A DNA stretch of 64,000 nt from DASZTV01 sp036267875 (GTDB lineage: Bacteria > Actinomycetota > Actinomycetes > JAFAQI01), in the NCBI GenBank assembly GCA_036267875.1, contig DATAVE010000013.1, positions 1 to 64,000 on the forward strand, read 5' to 3'. A program made the translations under genes and the position numbers. Position 1 is the stretch's first letter; each line of letters opens with the position of its first letter. Positions 49,202 to 57,006 of the stretch are shown here, in pieces. The notes under the pieces were generated by a model. That model searched no databases. It was not told the origin of the DNA and saw only the letters and a list, made by a program, of their open reading frames with translations.

Positions 49202-50674
49202 GTGGAGACCGAGACCAACGGCGCTTCGGGAGACCAAGCTCTGGTGGACCCTGCGTCACCGGCGCTGCTCAGCCGGCTAGAGGCACTCGTGGAGCGGCCG
49301 GCGCTCGGCGCCGCTACCGCCTCCCTGCCGGTCGCCCCTGTAGTTGCGGCATCCCTTGCCGGGCTGCGCGCCGAGATGTCCGGGCTCGACGAACGACTCG
49401 TCGCCATCGAGGACACGGTCGCGTCGCTCGCCGACCGGCTCGAATCGCGCATGACCTCACTCGACGATCGACTCGCCGCGCTGGCCCAGTCGCTGGGATC
49501 CGAGCGGACGGTTGCCGAACAGCATCGTGAGCGGACGTCGGAAGCACTGCAGGAGCAGGCCGCAGCGCTCGACGAATGGGCTGAGGCGGTTCGTGCAGGG
49601 CTCGAGGATCTCGGCGACGCAGTCGCGAGCAGCCTTGGCACGCTCGGGGACACGTTGCAGGACCCAGCGGCTCGAGAGGCCGACCGCCGGCACCTCGAGG
49701 CGATGCTGACCGAGGTGATGACCTCGGTCGACGAGGCGACGCGCCCGATCGACGCCCAGATGTCAACGCTGTACGGCGGCGTCCTCGACGGGTTCGCCGC
49801 CGCGCGCGACGGGCTGATCGACGACCTCGGTGGCGCGCTCGAATCACTCGAGCGGGCCGCGGTCGCCACCCGGGAGAACGTCGAGGGTCAGCTCTCCGAG
49901 CTGCGCAACGACTTCGCCGATGCTCTCGATGAGATGCGCGAGCACGTGTCGACGGCAGTGGGAACCTCGTCCGACACCGTCGCCGGATCGCTGGACGAGC
50001 TGCGATCGGACTGGCAGCCGCGCGCAGACAAGGTTGTTGCCGAAGGCAAGGCAGCGGCGCAAGGTGTGCTCGATGAGGTGCGCTCCGACGTACGTCGGGC
50101 AATGACGGATCTCAGCGACTCACTCGAGGGGCAGATCGCCGTGATCGCCAACGCCACGGGCACGATCGGCGGGGGCACCGACAGGCTGGTAGCGGCCGGG
50201 CAGTCCCTGGTCGCCTATCTGGTCGAGCGCGACCGGATCCTCGAGCGTGAGCGCGATCGGGTGTTGCGTGAGGTTCTGGACGAGTTCGCGGAGGGACTTT
50301 CACCGCGGGAACGCCGAGCGGTCGCGAGCCGAGTCGGCGAGGCCGTCGACCGGCGTCGTGACACACGCGACGCAGAGCGCTTCCGTCGGGCAACTCCCGG
50401 CCGTGACGACTTCGGCGTACCGCCGGTGCCAGAGCTGCTGGATCGGCTTGCCGAGCCCCTACCCGAGCCGGTGACTCCCGTCCTCCCGCGGCGTTCCACC
50501 TTGCGCCCCCCGCCCCCGCCGCAGGCAAAGACGACACCGCCACCAGCGAAGAAAACGGCTCAGAAGGCCGCTGCACCCGCAAAACGGGCGGTGAAGAAGA
50601 CGACATCACCCGTCAAGAAGACACCCGTCAAAACGGCCAAGAAGGCGGCTCCGACCAGCACAGACGGGCCCTGA
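49202..50674 (+). CDS. Coiled-coil protein with lysine/proline/alanine-rich tail
   Basis: 490 residues, mostly helical. Residues about 55-390 show heptad-like coils (LRAEMSGLDERLVAIEDTVASLADRLESRM; positions 55-84) with an apolipoprotein/amphipathic pattern. The tail from about 415 has PPPPP then an H1-like run with repeated KK, AKKA and PAKR. No enzymatic motif, signal peptide or membrane segment is seen. Such proteins could bind DNA through the tail or organise the cell pole or envelope, but nothing proves either. GTG start has GAGGGGAG upstream and TAGGGT about 30 bases earlier. It lies between the F420 genes and whiB2. Confidence 0.75.
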   Translation: METETNGASGDQALVDPASPALLSRLEALVERPALGAATASLPVAPVVAASLAGLRAEMSGLDERLVAIEDTVASLADRLESRMTSLDDRLAALAQSLGSERTVAEQHRERTSEALQEQAAALDEWAEAVRAGLEDLGDAVASSLGTLGDTLQDPAAREADRRHLEAMLTEVMTSVDEATRPIDAQMSTLYGGVLDGFAAARDGLIDDLGGALESLERAAVATRENVEGQLSELRNDFADALDEMREHVSTAVGTSSDTVAGSLDELRSDWQPRADKVVAEGKAAAQGVLDEVRSDVRRAMTDLSDSLEGQIAVIANATGTIGGGTDRLVAAGQSLVAYLVERDRILERERDRVLREVLDEFAEGLSPRERRAVASRVGEAVDRRRDTRDAERFRRATPGRDDFGVPPVPELLDRLAEPLPEPVTPVLPRRSTLRPPPPPQAKTTPPPAKKTAQKAAAPAKRAVKKTTSPVKKTPVKTAKKAAPTSTDGP

Positions 50675-50723
50675 CCGACCGCTACGGCGCGCCGTTGGGG
50701 TTGAGGTGATACCACCACCCCTC

Positions 50724-50753
50724 TTGACTTTCGGGCTACGACGCGCATGTAAT
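50724..50753 (+). promoter_or_regulatory. Candidate whiB2 promoter
   Basis: TTGACT at 50724-50729 and TGTAAT at 50748-50753 with an 18-bp spacer, close to the housekeeping consensus. The CGTGTC/GACACG inverted repeat just downstream (about 50760-50780) could be an operator. The leader to the ATG at 50832 is about 75 nt. Confidence 0.5.
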
Positions 50754-50831
50754 TCCACACGTGTCATTTCCCCGGACACGCCGAGCCTCGCGACCGACGG
50801 ATCGGCCGCGAGCAGCTGACGTGGAGGCGCC

Positions 50832-51095
50832 ATGACCGAGCCATTCGTAGTACTAGGCCCTGAGGACGAGACCCTGCCGCTGCCCTGGCAAGTCCAGGCG
50901 CTGTGTTCGCAGACCGATCCCGAGGCCTTCTTTCCGGAGAAGGGCGGCTCGACCCGGGAGGCCAAGCGGGTCTGCGGCCGATGCGACGTCCGGGGCGAGT
51001 GCCTGACGTACGCACTGGCGCACGACGAGCGCTTCGGCATCTGGGGCGGCCTGTCCGAAAGAGAGCGGCGTCGGCTCAAGCGCCGGGTGGTCTGA
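50832..51095 (+). CDS. whiB2: WhiB-family iron-sulfur regulator (WhiB2/WhmD type)
   Basis: 87-residue [4Fe-4S] transcription regulator that partners the main sigma factor. The four cluster cysteines are in ALCSQTDPEAFFPEKGG (Cys about 25) and RVCGRCDVRGEC (about 48, 51 and 57), followed by the beta-turn GIWGGLSERERRRLKRRVV and a basic DNA-binding end. Synteny with fbiA and the metallopeptidase/DUF3499/pmm run favours WhiB2, the homologue of Streptomyces WhiB and mycobacterial WhmD, which control septation and division. GTGGAGG precedes the ATG. Confidence 0.93.
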   Translation: MTEPFVVLGPEDETLPLPWQVQALCSQTDPEAFFPEKGGSTREAKRVCGRCDVRGECLTYALAHDERFGIWGGLSERERRRLKRRVV

Positions 51096-51107
51096 GACGT
51101 AGGCTCC

Positions 51108-51131
51108 TAGGGCCGGTTGGGACCGGTCCTA
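51108..51131 (+). promoter_or_regulatory. Hairpin between whiB2 and the GT2 gene
   Basis: TAGGGCCGGT (51108-51117), loop TGGG and ACCGGTCCTA (51122-51131) form a 10-bp stem with one G-U pair. It ends 3 bases before ATG 51135, so it could terminate whiB2 transcription or occlude the ribosome site of the downstream gene. No T-tract. Confidence 0.5.
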
Positions 51132-51134
51132 CCT

Positions 51135-54100
51135 ATGTCTGCGACCTCCTCACGTTCCCGCTACCCGGGACACCACGTCACGGCGGTCGTGCTCTGCCAC
51201 AACAACGCCAAGCTGCTGGCGAAGACGCTCGACGCGCTCGAGGCGCAGGATCAGCGCCCGGACCGCGTAGTCGCGGTCGATCTCGGGAGCACTGACCGCA
51301 GTGTCGCCGTGGCAACGGATCGGCTCGGTGCCAACCGGGTCGCCGAGCTCGCCGCCGGCACCAGCACGAACGCAGCGGTGCAGGCGGGCCTGGAGCTAGG
51401 CGCGACGCGTGCCGGCCAGCGAGCCCGCGAGGACGGTCCCCTCGAGTGGATCTGGCTGTTGCACGACGACAGCGCACCGGATCCGGAGGCGCTCGACGAG
51501 CTGTTGCTGCGAGTCAGCCACTCGCCGTCCGTCTGGCTGGCAGGTCCCAAGATCCGTGACTGGGACGACCGGCTGCTGATCCGCGCCGGGCTGACGATCG
51601 ACTCGGCCGGCAACATCGACAGTGGGCTCGACCGTCGCGAGCCGGATCAAGGGCAGCGCGACGACATCGACGAGGTGCTCGCGGTCGACACGGCCGGCTC
51701 GTTCGTGCGGCGTGACGTCTGGGAGTACCTCGACGGCGAAGACCCGGCTTGGTCTGAGTACGCTGCCGACGTCGACCTCGGCTGGCGGGTCAACGCTGCC
51801 GGCGGCCGGGTCGTCGTCGTACCTCGCGCCGTCCTCCGCCATGCCGGCGGTGACTGCCCTGGTGACCATCCGGCTGGTTCGCCGCTACGTGCCCAGACGA
51901 TCCGTCGCCGCAACGGCATGCAGGTCGTCCTGGCCAACACGGCCGGCTGGATGGTTCCACTCCTGCTGCTGCGCTACCTCGTCGGTGGCGTAGTTCATGG
52001 GCTGGCTCTCGTGGTCCTGTCGCGACGACCCCGCGAGGCCGCAGCCGAGCTGCTGGGTGTCGTCCAAGTGCTCGCCGCTCCCGGCGCCATCGTTTCGGGC
52101 CGGCGCCGTCGGGCAACGACCGCGGAGGTTTCCTACGGAGACCTCCGACGGCTGTTCCCGCCGGCGGGCCGCTGGGTCACCGGGCTGGTAGGCGTTCGGG
52201 CGCAGCAGGCCACCGATGCACCCGATGCGCCTGTCACTCGCAAGCGTCGCGTCGCGGTCGAATCTGGGCCGGTCTCGGAGGAGGCTGAGTCGCTCGGCGA
52301 CGAGCTGAGTGCCTTCGGTGAGTTCCTGCGGCGCCCGGCGTCGCTGCTGTTCGTCGTTCTGAGCCTGCTGTCGCTCATCGCCAATCGGCACATCCTGTCG
52401 GGGACGTTGCACGGTGGTCGGCTACTGCCCGCGCCCTCCGGCGCAGGGGACCTGTGGTCGTCCTATCTGTCGGCCTGGCATCCCTCGACGGTCGGGTCGC
52501 TGGCACCCTCACCGCCATCGACGGCATTGCTCGCGCTGCTGGCGACGGTGTTGCTCGGCAAGGCCTGGCTCGCCATCGACGTGATCTTGCTCGGCGCGGT
52601 GCCGTTGGCGGCGCTGTCCGCGTTTACCTCGCTGCGGGTGCTGACAACGGCCGTACGAATCCGGGTCTGGGCGTCAGTCGTCTACGCGCTGCTGCCCGCC
52701 GTGACGGGAGCTGTCGCTTCGGGCCGGCTCGATGTCGTCGTCGCGGCGATCGTGCTGCCGCGGATCATCCGGTCGATCGGCGTCGCCTGGCAGGCGGATG
52801 CTCTGGGTACGCCTCGTGGCCGGTGCGTGCGGGCCGGTCTGTGGCTGACCGTCGGGGCGGCGTTTGCGCCGTTGCTCTGGGTGTTCGCGGCCGTGGTCTG
52901 TGGCGTCGTCGTCGGGATCACGTACTTCCGCGGTGACGACGGGGCGACCGATGGCGAGTCCGCCACCGTCCGGCTGGTTCGGGCCGCGGGGATCCTCCTG
53001 GTGCCGCTGGTCGTCCTGCTGCCCTGGACCGCGCATGTCCTGGTTCACCCCAGCCTGCTGTTCTCCGGAAGTGGTCTGCCGGAGTTCTACTCATCGCACT
53101 CCGCACCGTCAGGGATCTGGCTGGCCTTCCTGCATCCAGGCGGTCGTGGCCAACCGCCCGCGTGGGTGGGCATCCCACTCGTCGGGGCCGTTGCGCTCGG
53201 CATGCAGCGCGACAGCCGGGTCACGACGGCGCGGGTCGGTGCCGGAGTCTTCGTGGTCGGCGTGCTGATCGCCGTCCTGATGACCCGCGGCGCCGGAATC
53301 ACGGCGGGCTATCCGTCGACTCGCTACTGGCCAGGGCTCGCGTTGCTGATCGCGGGAGCTGGTGCGCTCACCACCGCGGTCGTCGCCGCGGTCGGTGCAC
53401 GCCCCGCACTGCAGGACCGCAGCTTCGGCTGGCGGCAACCAGCGGCCGTTGTGGTCGTCGGCCTTGCCGTGATCTCAACCGTCACCTTCGTCGGCACTTG
53501 GCTGGTCCGAGGCGGAGGTCAGCCGTTGCGCGGCGACAGCGCGGCAGTGCTTCCGCCGTACGTGCAGGCAGAGCTCAATGTGCCGGGTGCGACGCGGGCA
53601 CTCGTGCTGTCCAACGACCATGGCCTCATCAGGTACGCCTTGGTACGCACCGCCGCCGGACCCGTCCTCGGATCGGGTGATCTGCCGACCTCGGGCAGCA
53701 CTGCCAAGAACGCGACGACCAACCTCTCCGACGCGGTCCGCGACCTGGTCGCCGCCCGCCCTGGTGCCGGCATGGAGTTGGTGCCGTTTGGCGTCGGCTA
53801 TGTGGTCGCGTCTCCCGCAACTGCGCGTCGGATCGCACCGCAGCTCGGCCAGCTGCCGTCGCTCACCGTGATCCCCGTGCCGAGTGCGACGGTGTGGCAC
53901 TCGACGCTTGCCACGGGAGAGCTCACCGTGCTGGCCGGCGCGAGCGCCACCTCCGCGCTGTCCGGCAGCGTCTCTACGACCGTGCCGTCCGTCGTACTCC
54001 CGGTCGGTACTGATCCGAGGAACCTGCACGCAACCGTCGCCCCAGGCGCGCCTGACCGCCTGCTGGTCCTTGCCGAGCCGGCGACCGGTGGTTGGCATGC

Positions 54101-54308
54101 CACGGTCGATGGTCATCCACTGCATGCCACCAAGGCCTATGGCTGGGCCCAGGCCTTCGAGCTGCCGTCGAGCGGTGGACAGGTGCACGTCAGCTACGGC
54201 AGCGGTGCCCGGAGCTGGTGGGCCCTGTTCGAGCTGCTCGCCGCGATCGCTGTGGCGCTCGTCGGTACGGGCGCAGCCCCGCACGTGCCGCACCGGGACG
54301 CGACATGA
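51135..54308 (+). CDS. Large membrane glycosyltransferase (GT2 fused to polytopic domain)
   Basis: 1057 residues. A cytosolic family 2 GT-A domain (about 15-255) has VLCHNNAKLLAKTLDALEAQ, VVAVDLGSTDRS and the metal-site motif WLLHDDSAPDPEALDELL, then VDTAGSFVRRDVWEYL and SEYAADVDLGWRVNAAGGRV (the catalytic-base region). After about residue 270 come some 12 hydrophobic helices, an extracellular part (about 800-1020) and a last helix LFELLAAIAVALVGTG. Family members next to whiB2 are recurrent in actinomycetes, with unknown acceptor; a cell-wall glycan is likely. ATG 51135 is used, immediately after a hairpin; ATGA overlap with the next gene. Confidence 0.85.
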   Translation: MSATSSRSRYPGHHVTAVVLCHNNAKLLAKTLDALEAQDQRPDRVVAVDLGSTDRSVAVATDRLGANRVAELAAGTSTNAAVQAGLELGATRAGQRAREDGPLEWIWLLHDDSAPDPEALDELLLRVSHSPSVWLAGPKIRDWDDRLLIRAGLTIDSAGNIDSGLDRREPDQGQRDDIDEVLAVDTAGSFVRRDVWEYLDGEDPAWSEYAADVDLGWRVNAAGGRVVVVPRAVLRHAGGDCPGDHPAGSPLRAQTIRRRNGMQVVLANTAGWMVPLLLLRYLVGGVVHGLALVVLSRRPREAAAELLGVVQVLAAPGAIVSGRRRRATTAEVSYGDLRRLFPPAGRWVTGLVGVRAQQATDAPDAPVTRKRRVAVESGPVSEEAESLGDELSAFGEFLRRPASLLFVVLSLLSLIANRHILSGTLHGGRLLPAPSGAGDLWSSYLSAWHPSTVGSLAPSPPSTALLALLATVLLGKAWLAIDVILLGAVPLAALSAFTSLRVLTTAVRIRVWASVVYALLPAVTGAVASGRLDVVVAAIVLPRIIRSIGVAWQADALGTPRGRCVRAGLWLTVGAAFAPLLWVFAAVVCGVVVGITYFRGDDGATDGESATVRLVRAAGILLVPLVVLLPWTAHVLVHPSLLFSGSGLPEFYSSHSAPSGIWLAFLHPGGRGQPPAWVGIPLVGAVALGMQRDSRVTTARVGAGVFVVGVLIAVLMTRGAGITAGYPSTRYWPGLALLIAGAGALTTAVVAAVGARPALQDRSFGWRQPAAVVVVGLAVISTVTFVGTWLVRGGGQPLRGDSAAVLPPYVQAELNVPGATRALVLSNDHGLIRYALVRTAAGPVLGSGDLPTSGSTAKNATTNLSDAVRDLVAARPGAGMELVPFGVGYVVASPATARRIAPQLGQLPSLTVIPVPSATVWHSTLATGELTVLAGASATSALSGSVSTTVPSVVLPVGTDPRNLHATVAPGAPDRLLVLAEPATGGWHATVDGHPLHATKAYGWAQAFELPSSGGQVHVSYGSGARSWWALFELLAAIAVALVGTGAAPHVPHRDAT

Positions 54309-55759
54309 GGCGTGACCTGCCGGTGCTCGGCGCGTCCCTGGTCGCCGTGCTGCTCGTGTCCTTCCTCACCGGATCGACCGCCGCGAAGCCCAACAACGCG
54401 CCGGTCGGCACGGCGGCCGTCACCGCCAGAACGCTTGCGTGTCCGGTGGTCAACGGACAGCCGCGCAACACCGTCGGCACCGCTGCTGCCGCCGACATCA
54501 GCAAGGCGATCGACCCGCCCGTCTCGGTTGCCGGGTCGACGTCGTCGACGACCCTGTTCGGGGTCGCCAAGTCCAAGACGGCGTCGGTGAATCTCAACCC
54601 GAGTGACTCCCTGCAGACCAACGGCCTGCACAGCGAGGCGGTGGCGTTCACGACGAGCGGCACATCTGCGGCGTACGTCGTGGCCGACGAGCTGATCGAG
54701 ACCGACGAGGGCCGCTACCGCGCACTCGCCGGCGGCAACTGCCTCCCGCCGGCGACCGACTGGTGGTTCGTTGGCGGCAGCGGCAAGGTCGGCTACACCG
54801 ATCGGCTGTTCCTGGCGAATCCCGCGAAGACCACTGCCGACGTCGTCGTCACGGCGTGGACGCCGAAGGGTCCGGTGTCGACCCCGCGGATCTCGGACAT
54901 CATCGTGCCGCCGGAGTCCAAGTACACGGTGGGTGTCTACGCGTTCGCGCCTGACATCCCGGACGTCGCGATCCACGTGCACGCCGAAAGCGGGGCGGTC
55001 ACGGCGGCGCTGATGGACCGGCACACCAGTGGCGTCGACCCGGATGGTGGCGACCTCGTGCCGTCTACGGAGCCGCCCTCGCGCCACGGCGTGATCGCGG
55101 GATTCTCCGAAGGCTCAGGACCGCGCGCGTTGCTCGTGGCCAACCCGGGGTTCACGGATGCAAGCGTTGATCTCAAGGTCGTTACGACACAGGGCGAGTA
55201 CGTGCCCTCGAGTGCGAAGTCGTTCGTCGTCAGCCCGGGCCGCACCAAGCTCATCGACATCACCAAGGCCTTGTCAGGTGACACCGGTGCGGTCCTGCTG
55301 AGCAGCGACCAGCCGGTGATCGCTTCAGGCCGGTCGACCTCGGCGCCAGGGGGCCGGCTCGACCCTGACTACTTCTGGTCCGCCGTGACTCCGGCAATCT
55401 CTGGGCCGGCCGCGGTGGCGATCGGCCGGGAGCCGGATGGCGGCGCCTGCATCCTGCTCTTGAGCGCTCCCCAAGGCGCCGCCTCGGTACGCGTCACGAC
55501 TCCTGAGGGCGGCAACCAGGTGATCTCGGTCCCGGCTGGACACAGCGTCGAGGTCGACATCACGGACACCGTGAAGTCCAAGACCAGTTCGTGGCCGTTC
55601 GTCGTCACGCCGGTCGGTGACCAGCCGGTCTACGGCGTACGTCTGCTGCATTTCGACGGTAGCCATGGCCCGCTCAACACGGCAGAGCCGCTGGCTGCGT
55701 TGCCGAACCCGATCCCGCTTCCGCCGGTGCGCGAGGACCCCCACCTCGCCAGTCACTAG
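54305..55759 (+). CDS. DUF5719 secreted protein
   Basis: 484 residues with an N-terminal signal-anchor (LPVLGASLVAVLLVSFLTG) and a beta-rich remainder of repeats such as WWFVGGSGKVGYTDRLFLANP, LLVANPGFTDASVDLKVVT and VISVPAGHSVEVDITDTV; this pattern matches DUF5719, a family found in actinomycetes directly after the large GT2 gene. Function unknown. The four-base overlap with the GT2 gene suggests they act together at the envelope, for example as a glycan-modifying or exporting pair. No lipobox: LTGST lacks Cys. Confidence 0.8.
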   Translation: MRRDLPVLGASLVAVLLVSFLTGSTAAKPNNAPVGTAAVTARTLACPVVNGQPRNTVGTAAAADISKAIDPPVSVAGSTSSTTLFGVAKSKTASVNLNPSDSLQTNGLHSEAVAFTTSGTSAAYVVADELIETDEGRYRALAGGNCLPPATDWWFVGGSGKVGYTDRLFLANPAKTTADVVVTAWTPKGPVSTPRISDIIVPPESKYTVGVYAFAPDIPDVAIHVHAESGAVTAALMDRHTSGVDPDGGDLVPSTEPPSRHGVIAGFSEGSGPRALLVANPGFTDASVDLKVVTTQGEYVPSSAKSFVVSPGRTKLIDITKALSGDTGAVLLSSDQPVIASGRSTSAPGGRLDPDYFWSAVTPAISGPAAVAIGREPDGGACILLLSAPQGAASVRVTTPEGGNQVISVPAGHSVEVDITDTVKSKTSSWPFVVTPVGDQPVYGVRLLHFDGSHGPLNTAEPLAALPNPIPLPPVREDPHLASH

Positions 55760-55763
55760 GCGG

Positions 55764-56192
55764 CTAGTCCTCCTCGAAGCCCGGGTCGACGACGTTCGGC
55801 TCGAGGCCGAGGTAGTTCGCGATGACGTGTACGACGATGTCGTGCACGAGGTCTTCCAGGTCCTCTGCATCGCGAGCCCGCAGCTCGATGGGCTTGCGGT
55901 AGAGCACGATGTGGGTTCGGTGATTGTCGGTCGCCCGTACCACCTGGGCGAGCAGCACGCCGGCGGACTCGATCGCGCCGTCGGCGACCGCCGCAGCAAG
56001 ATCGGTGTCGATCGGGGGGACCAAGTCGACCGCGAACTCGACGTCAGCAAGCTGCTGACGCCAGCGGTGTTCGACGTGTTCGACGGCCTCGCTCGCGACC
56101 CGATCGAATCGGTCGGCGGGCGACGCGGCGAGCGGCACGGCAGCGGGTGCAAGGGCGCCCCGCGCACCCCGGCCATGGCGGTCGCGCCTCAT
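55764..56192 (-). CDS. Degenerate metallopeptidase-family (DUF1025) protein
   Basis: 142 residues, family of zincin-like metallopeptidases (Rv3259 homologue by synteny). The stretch that would hold HExxH reads VVHVIANYLGL: Glu is replaced by Val and the second His by Asn, so zinc binding and proteolysis are unlikely. DLVPPIDTDLAAA, HIVLYRKPIELRARDAEDL are the other recognisable parts. Basic N-terminus RRDRHGRG. Leaderless-like: TACTCT on the minus strand ends 6 nt before ATG 56192. Divergent from the DUF3499 gene and convergent with DUF5719, 4 bases apart. Confidence 0.82.
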   Translation of the reverse strand: MRRDRHGRGARGALAPAAVPLAASPADRFDRVASEAVEHVEHRWRQQLADVEFAVDLVPPIDTDLAAAVADGAIESAGVLLAQVVRATDNHRTHIVLYRKPIELRARDAEDLEDLVHDIVVHVIANYLGLEPNVVDPGFEED

Positions 56193-56198
56193 CGGCGA

Positions 56199-56204
56199 AG
56201 AGTA
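56199..56204 (-). promoter_or_regulatory. -10 element TACTCT, leaderless metallopeptidase
   Basis: Minus-strand TACTCT ends 6 nt before ATG 56192. Confidence 0.5.
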
Positions 56205-56252
56205 TGGCGCGACACGGGCTGTTTGGTGATGGCCGAGCGACGCCGCGACCGG

Positions 56253-56258
56253 TACCGT
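56253..56258 (+). promoter_or_regulatory. -10 element TACCGT, leaderless DUF3499 gene
   Basis: TACCGT ends 6 nt before GTG 56265, supporting that start over upstream in-frame starts. Confidence 0.5.
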
Positions 56259-56264
56259 CGCGAC

Positions 56265-56630
56265 GTGAGTCCTCTGCGACGCTGCTCGCGGACTGCGTGT
56301 GGCCGCCCGGCGGTCGCGACGCTCACGTATGCCTACTCAGACTCGACGGCTGTCGTTGGGCCTCTCGCGACCTACGCCGAGCCGCACTCCTATGACCTCT
56401 GCGACGCGCATGCCGACCGGCTGACCGCACCGCGAGGTTGGGAGGTCTTGCGCCTCGACGTCGACTCCGAGGCGACGATGCCGGGTGAGGACGACCTCGC
56501 GGCACTCGCTGAGGCAGTTCGCGAGGCTGCTCGGCCGACGGCGGGAGTGGCCGCAGCGGTTGCGAAGGCCCCCGACGTACCCGAGCTCGGCCGCCGTGGC
56601 CACCTGCGCATCATCCCGCCGACCGCCTAG
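56265..56630 (+). CDS. DUF3499 domain protein
   Basis: 121 residues from GTG 56265. CSRTACGRPAVATLTYAYSDSTAVVGPLATYAEPHSYDLCDAHADRLTAPRGWEVLRL (positions about 6-63) is the DUF3499 core; three Cys (CSRTAC and LCDAH) and a His probably bind zinc. Function unknown; conserved across actinomycetes next to phosphomannomutase, as here (compare Rv3258c). The C-terminal half is Ala-rich and variable. The longer frame from 55617 is shadow. Confidence 0.87.
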   Translation: MSPLRRCSRTACGRPAVATLTYAYSDSTAVVGPLATYAEPHSYDLCDAHADRLTAPRGWEVLRLDVDSEATMPGEDDLAALAEAVREAARPTAGVAAAVAKAPDVPELGRRGHLRIIPPTA

Positions 56631-56701
56631 CTCTCAGTCTGCGCGGATCCAACACGACGTGGCCCACTCGATGTCCGGTTTGCCCCGGAATCGCCGGTTT
56701 C

Positions 56702-56729
56702 TCAAGGTCTCAGGCCGAGCCGCCGATGA
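56702..56729 (+). promoter_or_regulatory. FliA/WhiG-like promoter
   Basis: TCAAG (56702-56706), exactly 15 nt, then GCCGATGA (56722-56729). This differs from the WhiG/FliA consensus TAAAG-N15-GCCGATAA at two positions. It lies in the 135-bp gap before the zinc-ribbon gene, about 36 nt upstream of its ATG, leaving space for the TGGAGG ribosome site. Confidence 0.55.
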
Positions 56730-56765
56730 ACGTCGGGTTGCACCTTCCCCCTGGAGGCTTCCCGC

Positions 56766-56987
56766 ATGACGATCGTCGACGCCACTTCGCTGACCCGCCC
56801 CGGTGCGCGCATGGGACAGAGCTGCGCCTCGTGCGGCAGCGACCGCGTGACCACCCTCGCGATGACCCTCACCGACGGCACGCCGGTGAGCATGCGGTCC
56901 TGCCACGCGTGTGAGCACCGGGTCTGGTCGGACGCGACCGGCCGCCTCGACTTCGCCGACGTACTGAAGCGCACAGCAAAGCGCTGA
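56766..56987 (+). CDS. Small zinc-ribbon protein
   Basis: 73 residues. Two CxxC pairs (SCASCGSDRV at about 19-28 and SCHACEHRVW at about 45-54) make a rubredoxin-like zinc ribbon. GGAGG lies about 12 nt before the ATG. No catalytic domain; could be a small regulator or zinc-dependent adaptor. The preceding FliA/WhiG-like promoter suggests developmental or motility control, but that is inference. It precedes pmm by 19 bases. Confidence 0.8.
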   Translation: MTIVDATSLTRPGARMGQSCASCGSDRVTTLAMTLTDGTPVSMRSCHACEHRVWSDATGRLDFADVLKRTAKR

Positions 56988-56994
56988 CCCCGAC

Positions 56995-57000
56995 TAGCGT
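56995..57000 (+). promoter_or_regulatory. -10 element TAGCGT, leaderless pmm
   Basis: TAGCGT ends 6 nt before ATG 57007, showing that pmm can be transcribed separately from the zinc-ribbon gene. Confidence 0.5.
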
Positions 57001-57006
57001 CGGGTA

